From assembly GCF_001661965.1 (NCBI RefSeq), contig NZ_LYWZ01000020.1, forward strand, positions 124,001 through 188,000: 64,000 bases of DNA, read 5' to 3'. The DNA is from Croceicoccus mobilis. Lineage in GTDB: Bacteria > Pseudomonadota > Alphaproteobacteria > Sphingomonadales > Sphingomonadaceae. Within the stretch, counting starts at the first letter, position 1. Each line of letters begins with the position of its first letter. Positions 35,487 through 44,858 of the stretch are shown piece by piece. The notes beneath the pieces are model-generated. The model had not been told where the DNA came from. It searched no databases and worked only from the letters and a program-made list of their open reading frames with translations. Both the position numbers and the translations under genes were made by a program.

Positions 35487-35731
35487 TGATCCGCACATTC
35501 GCCGCCGTTTCGCTTGTCGCGCTGGCGCTGGCCGGATGTGCGCGCACGACCCCGCTCAAACCCAAGGCCGGTGACGAACTGCCACCCGCCGCCTATGGCG
35601 AGAAACAGCAACCCACCGCGGCCGAGCTGCTGGAACGCCCGGTTCAGGCCGCCCCCGAACGCAATGTGGAGCTGCGCACCCGCAGCGAGGAACGCGTGGA
35701 AGATCCCTTCGATCTTCCCCCTGAAGGCTGA
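35486..35731 (+). CDS. Small lipoprotein between argH and lysA
   Basis: An 81-residue predicted lipoprotein: signal FAAVSLVALALAGC with Cys18, then a hydrophilic Pro/Glu-rich tail without domains. It overlaps the argH stop by one base (TGATG) with GGAGG upstream and ends 6 bases before lysA. Small lipoproteins at this position occur in other proteobacteria (the LptM/YifL type precedes dapF or lysA). The sequence shows PLKPKAGDELPPAAYG, loosely like that group. I propose this only as a possibility. Confidence 0.72.
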   Translation: MIRTFAAVSLVALALAGCARTTPLKPKAGDELPPAAYGEKQQPTAAELLERPVQAAPERNVELRTRSEERVEDPFDLPPEG

Positions 35732-35737
35732 ATTCCC

Positions 35738-36994
35738 TTGGACCATTTCGATTACAGAAACGGCGAGCTTTACGCCGAGGAACTGCCCATCGCCCGCATC
35801 GCGGAAGAGGTCGGCACCCCCGTCTATATCTACTCGCGCGCCACGCTGGAGCGTCACGCCCGCGTCTTTCGCGACGGGCTGAAGGACCTGCCCAGCGTCC
35901 ATTGCGCCTTCGCGGTGAAGTCGAACCCGAATGTCGCCGTGCTGAAAGTGCTGAAGGAACAGGGCTTTGGCGCCGATGTCGTGTCCGAAGGCGAGATGCG
36001 CCGCGCCCTTGCCGCCGGTATCCCGGCGGAGGACATCGTGTTTTCGGGCGTGGGCAAGACGCGGCACGAACTGACCCACGCACTGGAAGCGGGCGTGGGG
36101 CAGTTCAATCTGGAGTCCGAAGAAGAGGGCGTCGAACTGGCCGGGATCGCAGCGCGCAAGGGGCTGACCGCCAATTGCGCCCTGCGCGTAAACCCCGATG
36201 TCGAGGCCGGGACGCATGAGAAGATCTCCACCGGCAAGGCGGAGAACAAGTTCGGCGTGCCCTATGACCGCGCGGCCGAGATTTTCGACCGGCTGGCGCG
36301 CCTGCCGGGCATGAACCTGCGCGGGCTGGCGGTGCATATCGGCAGCCAGCTGCAAAGCCTCGATCCGCTGGAGGCCGCCTTTGGCCGCATGGGCGCGCTG
36401 ATGGAGGCGATCCGCGCCGAGGGTCACCACATCACCCACATGGATCTGGGCGGCGGCGTCGGCGTGCCCTACAAGCAGGGCGAAGTCTTCCCCTCACTGG
36501 AGGATTACGGCGCGATGGTCGCGCGGGTCTGCAAGGATTGGGGCGTGACGCTGATGTTCGAACCGGGCCGTGTGATCACCGGCAATTCGGGCGTGCTCGT
36601 CACCGAAGTCATCCGCGTGAAGCAGGGCGTGCATTCGCCCTTTGTCGTGGTCGATGCGGCGATGAACGATCTGGCGCGCCCGGCCATGTATGACGCATGG
36701 CACGATTTTCAGGCGGTGCATCCGCGCGGCGATCATTTCATCGCCAGCGTCGTCGGCCCGATCTGCGAATCGAGCGATACTTTCGCGAAAAACCGCGAGA
36801 TCGACCGGGTGGAAGCAGGCGATCTTGCCGTGTTTCGCACGGCAGGCGCCTATGGCGCGACCATGGCGAACACCTATAATTCGCGCCCGCTGGTGCCCGA
36901 GGTGCTGGTCAGCGGCGAGAAGTTCGCGGTGGTGGCCGACCGGATAGAGCCGGAGACCATCCTCGCCGCCGAGCGCGTGCCGGACTGGCTGTGA
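35738..36994 (+). CDS. lysA: Diaminopimelate decarboxylase
   Basis: Final lysine step, decarboxylating meso-diaminopimelate with PLP. 418 residues. The PLP lysine is in CAFAVKSNPNVAVLKVL. Other signatures: HIGSQLQSLDPL, LGGGVGVPY and the active-site Cys in VGPICESSDTFAK. The TTG start at 35738 gives MDHFDYRNGELYAEELPIAR, aligned with family N-termini. The stop overlaps the next gene's GTG (GTGA). Confidence 0.97.
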   Translation: MDHFDYRNGELYAEELPIARIAEEVGTPVYIYSRATLERHARVFRDGLKDLPSVHCAFAVKSNPNVAVLKVLKEQGFGADVVSEGEMRRALAAGIPAEDIVFSGVGKTRHELTHALEAGVGQFNLESEEEGVELAGIAARKGLTANCALRVNPDVEAGTHEKISTGKAENKFGVPYDRAAEIFDRLARLPGMNLRGLAVHIGSQLQSLDPLEAAFGRMGALMEAIRAEGHHITHMDLGGGVGVPYKQGEVFPSLEDYGAMVARVCKDWGVTLMFEPGRVITGNSGVLVTEVIRVKQGVHSPFVVVDAAMNDLARPAMYDAWHDFQAVHPRGDHFIASVVGPICESSDTFAKNREIDRVEAGDLAVFRTAGAYGATMANTYNSRPLVPEVLVSGEKFAVVADRIEPETILAAERVPDWL

Positions 36995-37767
36995 ACTCGC
37001 TACCCCTCTTTCACCGCATCGACGGCAAGAGGGTCGTCGTTCTGGGCGTAGGTGAGGCTGCGGAGGCCAAGCGCCGCATCATCCGCCGTGCAGGCGGCAT
37101 CTGCGTCAGCGAGCACGAGGCGCATCACGCGTCGCTGGGTTTCGTAGTGATCGACGATGACCGGGAGGCCGAGGCCGCGGCGATGCGGCTGCGGATGAAG
37201 GGGTTGATCGTCAATGTGACGGACAAGCCTGCACTGTGCGATTTCACAGTGCCTTCGCTGATCGACCGCGATCCGGTGCTGATCGCGGTGGGCACGGGCG
37301 GTGCGTCCGCCGGCCTTGCCAAAATGCTGCGATTGCGGCTGGAGCGCATGCTGCCGCAGGGCCTGGGCAGGCTTGCCAGTGCATTGGGCGCGGCGCGGGC
37401 CGCGATCCGCAGCCGCTATCCCACCGCCGCCGACCGCCGCCGCGCACTGGACAATGCGCTGGGTGAGGGCGGAGCGCTCGATCCGCTGGTCGAGCATGGC
37501 GAAGGCGCGGTCGATCGCTGGCTGGCGGGCAAAGTGGAGCGTCCCGACAGCGGTGTGCACGAATTCACCCTGCAATCCGGCGATCCCGATGACCTGACCC
37601 TGCGGCAGGCACGCCTGCTGGGCAGTGCCGATTATGTCGTGCATGATCCTGCCGTGCCCGAAGCAGTGCTGGTCCGCGCCCGCGCCGATGCGCAGCGCAT
37701 CGGCGGAAACGAGATGCCGGAAATCGGCGAAGAGGAAATCGCCATAGTCCTGCGCCTGCCGAAATAA
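36991..37767 (+). CDS. Siroheme synthase-like, CysG N-terminal type with short SUMT remnant
   Basis: 258 residues. Residues 1-115 match the precorrin-2 dehydrogenase/ferrochelatase NAD domain (VVVLGVGEAAEAKRRIIRRA, VTDKPALCDFTVPSLIDRDP). Residues 116-190 match the dimerisation region. The last 65 residues (LQSGDPDDLTLRQARLLGSA, DYVVHDPAVPEAVLVRAR) resemble only the opening of the uroporphyrinogen-III methyltransferase domain of CysG, which then ends. Siroheme made here would need a separate CobA. GTG start overlaps the lysA stop. Confidence 0.85.
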   Translation: MNSLPLFHRIDGKRVVVLGVGEAAEAKRRIIRRAGGICVSEHEAHHASLGFVVIDDDREAEAAAMRLRMKGLIVNVTDKPALCDFTVPSLIDRDPVLIAVGTGGASAGLAKMLRLRLERMLPQGLGRLASALGAARAAIRSRYPTAADRRRALDNALGEGGALDPLVEHGEGAVDRWLAGKVERPDSGVHEFTLQSGDPDDLTLRQARLLGSADYVVHDPAVPEAVLVRARADAQRIGGNEMPEIGEEEIAIVLRLPK

Positions 37768-37826
37768 TCAGGCCCCTATATCAGATGACATTGCGCCGCC
37801 GCGCAGTTGCGGCAAGGGGCGCAGGG

Positions 37827-38024
37827 ATGAACCGACAGTTCGAACGCGCCGATATGCTGCATGCCGCCAATAATTGCCGGCAGATCCTCGACGTGTTCGC
37901 ACGCCGGCTGGAACGGGCGCGCAAGCGGTTGGACGATGGCGATGCGCAGGGCTGCGCGCAGCTTTTGGACCAGCTTCAGGACATGCTGCCCGAAGCCGCG
38001 CGCACCATCAGTTTCGACGATTAA
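37827..38024 (+). CDS. Small helical protein, unknown
   Basis: A 65-residue protein predicted as two amphipathic helices: MNRQFERADMLHAANNCRQI then LDVFARRLERARKRLDDGDA, and a shorter second part ending EAARTISFDD. It is probably cytosolic and coiled. AGGG lies upstream of the ATG at 37827. The TAA shares the TTAA palindrome with the convergent ruvX stop. I do not recognise a family. Confidence 0.6.
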   Translation: MNRQFERADMLHAANNCRQILDVFARRLERARKRLDDGDAQGCAQLLDQLQDMLPEAARTISFDD

Positions 38025-38494
38025 TCAAGGAAGTTCGCGGACAGCCCGTCGATCGCCGCCTGCAATATGACGGCGGCGGCATGGCTGTCGATGCGCTGGG
38101 CCCGCTTGGCGCGGCTCATGTCCTGCTCGATCATGGCGCGTTCGGCCCCGGCGGTCGAAAGCCGCTCGTCCCATAGCAGGATCGGCAGGCCGAACGCGGT
38201 ATCGAGATTGCGCGCCAGCGCCCGCGCCGCCTGCGCGCGCGGGCCTTCGCTGCCGTCCATGTTCTTGGCAAGACCGATGACGATGCCCGCCGCCTTGCGC
38301 TCCGTCACGATCCTGGACAGCGCCTCTTTCAATGGTCCGAACTTGCCGCGCGGCAGGGTCTTGCCCGCCGTGGCGAAGCGCCAGCCTGCGTCGCACAGCG
38401 CGACGCCCACGGTCTTCGTGCCGGGGTCGAGGCCAATCAGCACCCCGCCATCGGGCAGGGCTTCGGAAAAATCGCGGGCAGCTTCGGCGATCAT
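38021..38494 (-). CDS. ruvX: RuvX/YqgF RNase H-fold protein
   Basis: A 157-residue protein of the YqgF family, implicated in pre-16S rRNA 5' processing and once proposed as a Holliday junction resolvase. Acidic active-site positions are visible in LIGLDPGTKTVGVALCDAGW (first Asp), WDERLSTAGAERAM (Asp-Glu) and IDSHAAAVILQAAIDG (Asp). Its ATG overlaps the preceding DUF3089 stop (ATGA). Confidence 0.93.
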   Translation of the reverse strand: MIAEAARDFSEALPDGGVLIGLDPGTKTVGVALCDAGWRFATAGKTLPRGKFGPLKEALSRIVTERKAAGIVIGLAKNMDGSEGPRAQAARALARNLDTAFGLPILLWDERLSTAGAERAMIEQDMSRAKRAQRIDSHAAAVILQAAIDGLSANFLD

Positions 38495-39654
38495 GAAGCA
38501 GTCGTCTCCGGCTCGACCTTGGCCGCAGGCGCGGCGCGGTCATGTGCGGCCAGCCATGCGGCTTCGCGCCGGGCGTAATCTTCGCGCAGGTTCATCCAGA
38601 ACAGCGGAATGTCATAGACGTGGTAATTGTTGCCGGGCAGCACGGCATTGCCCATCTCTGGTGGATCGCCGATCAGCAGGATACCGCGCGGATCGCATTT
38701 GGCGGGCACGGCGTCGGCAACCAGTTCACCGCCCGACATGTCGCCGTTGGGCACCAATGTACCGTCATTCGCGCTCGCGGGTGCCTCTCCGCCGATGCCG
38801 CCGGTCAGCGGGTTCGAACACAGCACGTTTTCCGGCAGCTTCACCACGCCGTCGAGATCGGGGCCCTTGGCATAGGCGGCCAGCAGCGATTCGGGGTCGG
38901 CCGGTTCGGCAAAGCTCTGCCAGCTCATCACGCAGCCCGGCTGATCCGCCGTGGCGCAGGCAGGCAGGCCCATGGCGGGCAAATCGTTTTTGGTCGATAC
39001 CGGCCAGCCTACGGGATAGGCTGCGACGATCCGGTCGGCGATCGGCGTTCCCGCGATCTTCTCCTTCATCAGCCGGATGAGGTGCAGCGACCCTTGGCTG
39101 TGGCCAGCCAGCACGATCGGCGCATCGGCAGGAATAGTCGCGACAAAGAAATCGAATGCCTGCGCCACATCGGCATAAGCGGCGTCGACGGCGCGCTTGG
39201 CCTCTGGCTTGTCGGTCAGGAACGCGCCGACGGTTGCCTGCCTGTAACGCGGGGCCCAGATCTGGATCGATCGGTTGAAGGGGCTGGCCATGCCCTGCAC
39301 GAAAAGCTTCGCGCCGCCATTCGCCTTGGCATCGTCAATCGGCGCGTTCCAGCGCCCACGTTCGACATAGCTGGTGGGGTGCACGAAAAAGACCGCGCTG
39401 GGGGCGGCGATATCTTCCTCGGCAAATCCGGCGGGGCGCCAGCGGGCAGGATCGCCATCCCCCATGCCGGGCCGCGCGATCCACATGGCCGGGTCCTCAT
39501 AGGCGTTGTCTTCCAGCGCGGCCTGTTCCTCGAATTCGGCGCTGGGCACAAAGGCGAGGCGGGTAAGATCCTCGGCCCAGATGGTCATGGCGATCCCGCC
39601 GCCGATCACCAGCACCACGAGAAACGCGATGAGATAGAGAAACTTGCGAGCCAT
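38491..39654 (-). CDS. DUF3089 alpha/beta-hydrolase-like protein
   Basis: A 387-residue protein with one N-terminal membrane helix (FLYLIAFLVVLVIGGGIAMT) and a DUF3089 domain. The nucleophile elbow is GHSQGS in VLAGHSQGSLHLIRLMKEK, and FFVHPTSYVERGRWNAP matches the family's start. Substrate unknown; lipase-like activity is only suggested by fold. Translationally coupled to ruvX, and 24 bases downstream of the AI-2E transporter gene. Confidence 0.88.
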   Translation of the reverse strand: MARKFLYLIAFLVVLVIGGGIAMTIWAEDLTRLAFVPSAEFEEQAALEDNAYEDPAMWIARPGMGDGDPARWRPAGFAEEDIAAPSAVFFVHPTSYVERGRWNAPIDDAKANGGAKLFVQGMASPFNRSIQIWAPRYRQATVGAFLTDKPEAKRAVDAAYADVAQAFDFFVATIPADAPIVLAGHSQGSLHLIRLMKEKIAGTPIADRIVAAYPVGWPVSTKNDLPAMGLPACATADQPGCVMSWQSFAEPADPESLLAAYAKGPDLDGVVKLPENVLCSNPLTGGIGGEAPASANDGTLVPNGDMSGGELVADAVPAKCDPRGILLIGDPPEMGNAVLPGNNYHVYDIPLFWMNLREDYARREAAWLAAHDRAAPAAKVEPETTAS

Positions 39655-39678
39655 TCCTGTCGTCCCCCCGAAGAGCGG

Positions 39679-40758
39679 TCAGCCGCCCTGTGGCGCGGTA
39701 TTGGCCGCGCCCGATTTTCCATTCCGCTCCGCGCGGTGTTCCAGCATGACCTTGATCATCGCGATCAGCGGATCGGCCAGCGCCAGCCCGATGATGCCGA
39801 ACAATATGCCCAGTATCAGCTGCCCCGCCAGTACCAGCGCCGGGGCGAGATCCACGGTCTTTTTCGCGATCATCGGCACGACGACATAGCCGTCGAAGGT
39901 CTGCACCACGACATAGACGCCCGCGCAATAGATCGCCATGTCCGTGCCGCCAGAAAAACCGACCAGCACCATCAGCAGCCCGGAAATGACAGCGCCCACA
40001 TTGGGAATGAAGGCTAGCAGGCCGGTGATGAGCCCCAGCAAGGTCGCCAGCGGCACGCCATAGACGGCAAGCGCGATGCCGGTGAGTATCCCTTCGACCG
40101 TCATGCCGACAAGCCGGCCGAACATCAGGCGGCGCATCGAAAACGCCATCTTGTCGACCATGTCGAGAAAGCTCTCGCGCTCTCCTTCGGGCAGCATCCA
40201 GGCGACGCCGCGTTCATACAGATTGGGTTCGAGCGCGATATAGATGCCAAGGATCAGGATCAGGAAGCCGGTGGTGAACCCGCCGATGATGCCGCCGACC
40301 GCGCGGGTCAGCTGGCCGACGCCGCCCATCGCCTGCTGCGCCATTTTCTCGACCGAATCGGCGTTGATGTTGATCCCCATGCTCTCGATCCAGTCGAGCG
40401 CGCGATTGCCCTGCTGTTCGATCAGCGCGGGAAACTGCGCCGCTTCGGTCGCGAGCGAGGTTCCGGCGTAGAAGATCACCCAGCCGATGAAGAGGAAGCC
40501 CGCGACCAGCACGATCGCCACGCGCCAGCTGCGCCCGATGGGCAATACCTTGCCCAGGAGGCGCGCGCCGCCATCGATGATCGCGGCGAATACCAGTCCG
40601 CCGAACACCACCAGCAGCGCCTGCGACATGTAGACGGCAACGCCGATGAGCACGACGACACCCACCCAGACAAACGCCCTGCGCGCTTCGAAGCGCAATT
40701 TCGGATCGGTGATTGTCGTCGGGCTGGAGGTGTGGGGATTCGGGTCGCGGTCGTCCAT
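39679..40758 (-). CDS. AI-2E family transporter (PerM/TqsA-like)
   Basis: A 359-residue inner-membrane protein with about eight predicted helices. The family motif region is PLATLLGLITGLLAFIPNVGA followed by a helix pair and the long helix DLAPALVLAGQLILGILFGI with DPLIAMIKVM. Members export autoinducer-2 or other small molecules; the substrate here is not known, and no LuxS is seen. Six bases separate it from lepB upstream. Confidence 0.9.
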   Translation of the reverse strand: MDDRDPNPHTSSPTTITDPKLRFEARRAFVWVGVVVLIGVAVYMSQALLVVFGGLVFAAIIDGGARLLGKVLPIGRSWRVAIVLVAGFLFIGWVIFYAGTSLATEAAQFPALIEQQGNRALDWIESMGININADSVEKMAQQAMGGVGQLTRAVGGIIGGFTTGFLILILGIYIALEPNLYERGVAWMLPEGERESFLDMVDKMAFSMRRLMFGRLVGMTVEGILTGIALAVYGVPLATLLGLITGLLAFIPNVGAVISGLLMVLVGFSGGTDMAIYCAGVYVVVQTFDGYVVVPMIAKKTVDLAPALVLAGQLILGILFGIIGLALADPLIAMIKVMLEHRAERNGKSGAANTAPQGG

Positions 40759-40764
40759 TATATC

Positions 40765-41700
40765 TTAATGCCCCTCGGTGTCAGGCGCGACTGCATTTTC
40801 CGGCAGTGGCCGGATCGCCGGACGCAGGCTGCGCCAAGCGCGGTTCGAACGCAGTCCGCTCCACCAAGAAAGCGGGTTCCACGATTCGGTTCCGTCGAGC
40901 GAGAAGGTAATGAACTCTGCCCGGCCGCCGACATCGGACAAAGGCACCGGCCCGCCAAGCCCGCGCCCCGGCGCCATTTCGCGGCTGTCGGCCGAATGAT
41001 CGCGGTTGTCGCCCATCAGGAAGACATGGCCCGCTGGCACCCTGAGTTCCGGCATTTCGTCCAGCGGCTGGTTCACGTGATCGATGGTCAGATAGGTCGC
41101 GCCATTGGGCAGCGTCTCGCGCCATGTCGGCGGTTCATAGACCGCACTGCCATCGGGCAGGCGCACGCGATATTGCGAGAATACGTCGAGGCAGTTGATG
41201 CCATCGCACATCTGCGCATCGCTGGCGTCCAGCTGAACCGGCGGTTCGACTTCTCGGCGGATGGGCTGGCCATTTAATATGATATGCCCGCGATGCACCG
41301 CGATCGTGTCGCCGGGCAGGGCGACGACCCGCTTGATCCAGTCTTCCTTTGCATAGGGTGGGGAAACGATGACGATGTCGCCATATTCGGGCGTGCGCGG
41401 CAGGGCGCGCGCGCCCGACCGCGGCAGTATGTGGAAAGAGGCTGAAACCCAGCTCCACCCATAAGGATATTTCGACACGATCAGCCGGTCGCCGACCAAG
41501 AGGTTCGGCATCATCGAACCCGACGGAATATAGAACGGCTTTGCCACCAGCGAATGAAACGCCAGCACGGCGAGCAGCATGCCAAGCAGGCCCAAGGCCT
41601 CTCGCACCCAGTTGACCCGGCCGCTGTCCCTTCCATCCATCGGTTCGATAGGGGCAGGGCTGGCAGGCACCGAGCCTGCGCGCGAACGCGGACGGATCAT
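40765..41700 (-). CDS. lepB: Signal peptidase I
   Basis: A 311-residue SPase I with one N-terminal membrane helix ([20 protein letters not shown]). The catalytic Ser62 is in [16 protein letters not shown] and Lys123 in [11 protein letters not shown]. Box [12 protein letters not shown] is intact ([16 protein letters not shown]). It removes signal peptides from secreted proteins. The ATG at 41700 overlaps the acpS stop (ATGA). lepB after acpS and pdxJ is a standard alphaproteobacterial order; rnc and era, often next, are replaced by other genes. Confidence 0.96.
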   Translation of the reverse strand: MIRPRSRAGSVPASPAPIEPMDGRDSGRVNWVREALGLLGMLLAVLAFHSLVAKPFYIPSGSMMPNLLVGDRLIVSKYPYGWSWVSASFHILPRSGARALPRTPEYGDIVIVSPPYAKEDWIKRVVALPGDTIAVHRGHIILNGQPIRREVEPPVQLDASDAQMCDGINCLDVFSQYRVRLPDGSAVYEPPTWRETLPNGATYLTIDHVNQPLDEMPELRVPAGHVFLMGDNRDHSADSREMAPGRGLGGPVPLSDVGGRAEFITFSLDGTESWNPLSWWSGLRSNRAWRSLRPAIRPLPENAVAPDTEGH

Positions 41701-42116
41701 GCGAAATCGCCCGCCATCACAGGCCGCGCCTCGATCACCACAAAGGCCTGCGCCCACGGGTGATCGTCGGTAAGCGTGAGATGCACGACCGCCTCATGTC
41801 CGACAGGGGTCAGTTCAGCCAGCCGCGCCGCCGCGCCGCCTTCCAGCGCCAGCGTGGGCGCGCCGCTGGGTGCATTGACGACGCCGATGTCCTTCATGAA
41901 CACGCCGCGCTTGAATCCGGTGCCGACGGCTTTGGAAAACGCCTCCTTGGCGGCGAAGCGCTTGGCGTAGGTGCCCGCGCGGGTGAACGGGCGGCGCTCC
42001 GCCTTCATGCGTTCGACTTCGGTGAATACGCGCAGCTCGAACCGCTCGCCAAAGCGGGCGAGCGATGCCTCGATCCGCTCGATATTGCAGAGGTCGGAGC
42101 CCATGCCGATGATCAA
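41697..42116 (-). CDS. acpS: Holo-acyl-carrier-protein synthase
   Basis: Transfers phosphopantetheine to acyl carrier proteins. A 139-residue AcpS with [18 protein letters not shown] (Asp8) and [18 protein letters not shown] (Mg-binding Glu). The start is TTG at 42116, overlapping the pdxJ stop as TTGA; starting at ATG 42104 would remove conserved residues. The C-terminus ends RPVMAGDFA and overlaps lepB. Confidence 0.95.
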   Translation of the reverse strand: MIIGMGSDLCNIERIEASLARFGERFELRVFTEVERMKAERRPFTRAGTYAKRFAAKEAFSKAVGTGFKRGVFMKDIGVVNAPSGAPTLALEGGAAARLAELTPVGHEAVVHLTLTDDHPWAQAFVVIEARPVMAGDFA

Positions 42117-42859
42117 CGCGCTTCATCCATCAATTCGCGCATCCGGCGCACGGCGTTTTCCAGTCCCACGAAAACCGCTTCTCCGATCAGGTAGTGCCCG
42201 ATGTTCAGCTCGGCCAGTTGCGGGATGGCGGCAATGGGCTGCACGTTGTCATAGGTCAGGCCGTGGCCTGCATGCGGTTCGATCCCGTTTTTCGCAGCAA
42301 GCGCGGCCATATCGGCAATACGCTTGAGCTCGCGAGCGCGTTCCTCGCCGGTGGCATTGGCGTATTCACCGGTGTGGAATTCAACGACCGGCGCGCCCAG
42401 CTTCATCGCCGCCTCGATCTGGCGCTCCTCCGCCTCGATAAAGAGCGAGACGCGGATGCCGGCGTCGGTCAGCCGCGTGACGATGGGGGCGAGGCGATTG
42501 TGCATGCCCGCTGCGTCCAGCCCGCCCTCGGTCGTCCGCTCCTCGCGTTTTTCCGGAACGATGCAGGCAGCGTGCGGGGCATGGGCAAGGGCGATTTCCA
42601 GCATCTCGTCCGTGGCGGCCATTTCCAGATTGAGCGGAAGGCCCGTCGCCGTCTGGATACGCGACAGGTCACCGTCACGGATATGGCGGCGGTCTTCACG
42701 CAAATGCGCGGTGATGCCGTCGCCGCCCACGCTTGCCACGATCTCGGCCGCGCGGACCGGATCGGGATGGTCGCCGCCGCGCGCATTGCGGATGGTGGCG
42801 ACGTGATCAATGTTAACGCCGAGGCGCAGCCGTTCGGGCCACAGACGCGATGCGTTCAC
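42113..42859 (-). CDS. pdxJ: Pyridoxine 5'-phosphate synthase
   Basis: Condenses deoxyxylulose phosphate with 3-amino-2-oxopropyl phosphate to pyridoxine 5'-phosphate. 248 residues. Typical motifs are [32 protein letters not shown] and [18 protein letters not shown]. Start GTG at 42859 with GGAG nine bases upstream gives [16 protein letters not shown]. It overlaps acpS downstream and follows pyrE by about 28 bases. Confidence 0.96.
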   Translation of the reverse strand: MNASRLWPERLRLGVNIDHVATIRNARGGDHPDPVRAAEIVASVGGDGITAHLREDRRHIRDGDLSRIQTATGLPLNLEMAATDEMLEIALAHAPHAACIVPEKREERTTEGGLDAAGMHNRLAPIVTRLTDAGIRVSLFIEAEERQIEAAMKLGAPVVEFHTGEYANATGEERARELKRIADMAALAAKNGIEPHAGHGLTYDNVQPIAAIPQLAELNIGHYLIGEAVFVGLENAVRRMRELMDEAR

Positions 42860-42887
42860 CGTGCTTGCTCCTTTAAGCGGGACGGAT

Positions 42888-43472
42888 TCAGGCGGGTTTC
42901 CGGCTGCCGGGCTTGATCGCCGGGGTCTTGGCCAGTTCTTCGGGCACTTCGTCCGGCGCATAGGTCGGGAAGGAAAGCGAGACGAGCGCGTGATAGGGGA
43001 TCTCGAACTCGACCTCTCCGCCCGAACGGTCGACGAGCGAGCAGATGCCGATGACCTTGCCGCCTGCGTCTTCCACGGCCTTGATCGCTTCGCGGCTGGA
43101 AAGGCCGGTGGTGACGACATCCTCGACCATCAGCACTTTTTCGCCCGGCTCGATGTCGAATCCGCGGCGCAATTCGAACGTGCCGGTGGGGCGTTCGACG
43201 AAGATCGCATCGACCTGCAGCGCGCGGCCCATCTCATGGCCGATGATGATCCCGCCCATTGCGGGGGAAACGACCTTGTCGATCTTCGAACGCAGGTCGC
43301 GCGGCAACTGCGCGGCCAGCGCGACGGCAAGGCGGCCAGCGCGGTCCGGGTTCATCAGGACGCGCGCGCATTGCAGGTAATGGGCGCTGTGGCGGCCCGA
43401 GGAGAGCAGGAAATGCCCTTCCAAGAGTGCGCCCGCGGCGCGGAATTCCGAAAGGACCTCGTCTTCGTTCAT
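42888..43472 (-). CDS. pyrE: Orotate phosphoribosyltransferase
   Basis: Forms orotidine 5'-monophosphate from orotate and PRPP. 194 residues, the alphaproteobacterial short type. The PRPP loop [20 protein letters not shown] is intact, and [20 protein letters not shown] precedes it. ATG at 43472 with AAAGAAAG upstream. First gene of the pyrE-pdxJ-acpS-lepB minus-strand operon. Confidence 0.95.
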   Translation of the reverse strand: MNEDEVLSEFRAAGALLEGHFLLSSGRHSAHYLQCARVLMNPDRAGRLAVALAAQLPRDLRSKIDKVVSPAMGGIIIGHEMGRALQVDAIFVERPTGTFELRRGFDIEPGEKVLMVEDVVTTGLSSREAIKAVEDAGGKVIGICSLVDRSGGEVEFEIPYHALVSLSFPTYAPDEVPEELAKTPAIKPGSRKPA

Positions 43473-43827
43473 TATCGTCTTTCTTTCCAACTGTCGGACG
43501 CGGCGGGCGTCCCGTCGCTGCCGCTTGGCTACCCGGTCTTGCAGGCTGGGCAAAACGGACCAGATGGCCCGGCAAATCGCGGCCGCCTGCCCCGTGGATA
43601 TGGGGCGGGACGACCTGACCTGTGAAAAATATCCCCTAGAGACGCTTGAGGCAGCCCGCAAGCGCGCGTATAGGCCCCGAAGTCGTGCCCCCGATGGCAC
43701 GGCCAAAAGGTGCGTTCGCGCGCCTTGTGCATGGCCAATTCGCAGCCATGCGCGAGTGTAAGGGTAGATGCCGAGAATGGCGCTTTTTCGCGCCGGACGA
43801 AGCAGACGGGGATCAGGGAAAGCGATC
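43473..43827. other. 355-base divergent intergenic region (pyrE / coxB)
   Basis: Holds the promoter region of the pyrE operon (leftward) and of the cytochrome oxidase operon (rightward). The clearest element is a rightward promoter at 43646-43674. No credible gene is seen on either strand. Confidence 0.6.
43646..43674 (+). promoter_or_regulatory. Promoter of the cox operon
   Basis: TTGAGG (43646-43651) and TATAGG (43669-43674) are separated by exactly 17 bases, giving a predicted start near 43681 and a leader of about 145 bases before coxB. Confidence 0.55.
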
Positions 43828-44835
43828 TTGAAACTGATGGGAATCCGCCGCGCAGCCGAATACATGACCGGAGCCGCCATTGCGCTCTCGGTTACCGCCG
43901 GGACCGCGCTTGCCGCGGCCGCAACCGAGGCCGCGCCCGCGGTCGAGGCAGCGACTGGCGGCTATGTTCCGATGAAGCCCACCCCCGGAATCGGCATGCC
44001 GACCGAGGGTGCGATCGGGTTCCAGCAACAGTTTTCCGAGGTCGGCCATGACGGCCAGTTCATGCACAACTGGGTGCTGATGCCGATCATCACGCTCATC
44101 ACCGTGCTCGTGCTGGGCCTGCTGCTGTTCGTGATGATCCGCTATCGCGCAGGCGCCAATCCGAACCCCTCGCGCACCAGCCACAACACGCTGATCGAGG
44201 TTATCTGGACGCTCGTCCCGGTCCTCGTGCTGGTCGTGATCGCGGTTCCCTCGATGAAGCTGCTCGCCAAGCAGTACGAGACCGCCCCGAAAGAGGCGCT
44301 GACCGTCAAGGTGACCGGCTACCAGTGGTATTGGGGTTACACCTATCCCGACAATGGCGGTTTCGAGGTCATTTCGAACATGCTCCCCGATGACGAGGCG
44401 ATCGCCAATGGCGAGCCGGCGCAGCTGGCCGTCGACAAGCGCATGGTCGTTCCCGCCGGTGAAAAGATTCGCATCCAGACCATCGGTGCCGACGTGATCC
44501 ACTCCTTCGCGATCCCCTCGCTGTGGTACAAGCTCGACGCCGTGCCGGGCCGCATCAACGAAAAGGTTCTCGAGATCGAGAAGCCGGGCGTCTATTACGG
44601 CCAGTGCATGGAGCTTTGCGGCGTGCGCCACGGCTACATGCCCATCGCGATCGAGGCTCTGCCGCGCGACAAGTTCGAGCAGTGGGTGCTGGAACAGCCG
44701 GGCGGTTCGATCGGTGACCCCGAAGAAAACGCCGACGAAACCGCTGCTGCCGATGCCGAGGCAGAAGACGCAGCAGAAGCCACGGACGCAGCCGAGCCCG
44801 CCGAAACCGGCGAAGCCGCTGCGACCGCCGCATAA
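43828..44835 (+). CDS. coxB: Cytochrome c oxidase subunit II
   Basis: A 335-residue subunit carrying the CuA centre that accepts electrons from cytochrome c. A signal peptide is followed by two membrane helices ([20 protein letters not shown] and [15 protein letters not shown]). The CuA ligands lie in DVIHSFAIP and [18 protein letters not shown]. An Ala/Glu-rich tail of about 45 residues follows the domain. The TTG at 43828 with AGGGA upstream is favoured; ATG 43837 is nearly equivalent. Confidence 0.96.
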   Translation: MKLMGIRRAAEYMTGAAIALSVTAGTALAAAATEAAPAVEAATGGYVPMKPTPGIGMPTEGAIGFQQQFSEVGHDGQFMHNWVLMPIITLITVLVLGLLLFVMIRYRAGANPNPSRTSHNTLIEVIWTLVPVLVLVVIAVPSMKLLAKQYETAPKEALTVKVTGYQWYWGYTYPDNGGFEVISNMLPDDEAIANGEPAQLAVDKRMVVPAGEKIRIQTIGADVIHSFAIPSLWYKLDAVPGRINEKVLEIEKPGVYYGQCMELCGVRHGYMPIAIEALPRDKFEQWVLEQPGGSIGDPEENADETAAADAEAEDAAEATDAAEPAETGEAAATAA

Positions 44836-44858
44836 GAATTACGGATAGGGACGAGACC

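Noticed and set aside
33963-35498. A 511-residue minus-strand frame opposite argH
   Set aside because: Shadow of argH. No recognisable domain, and it overlaps the TlpA start.
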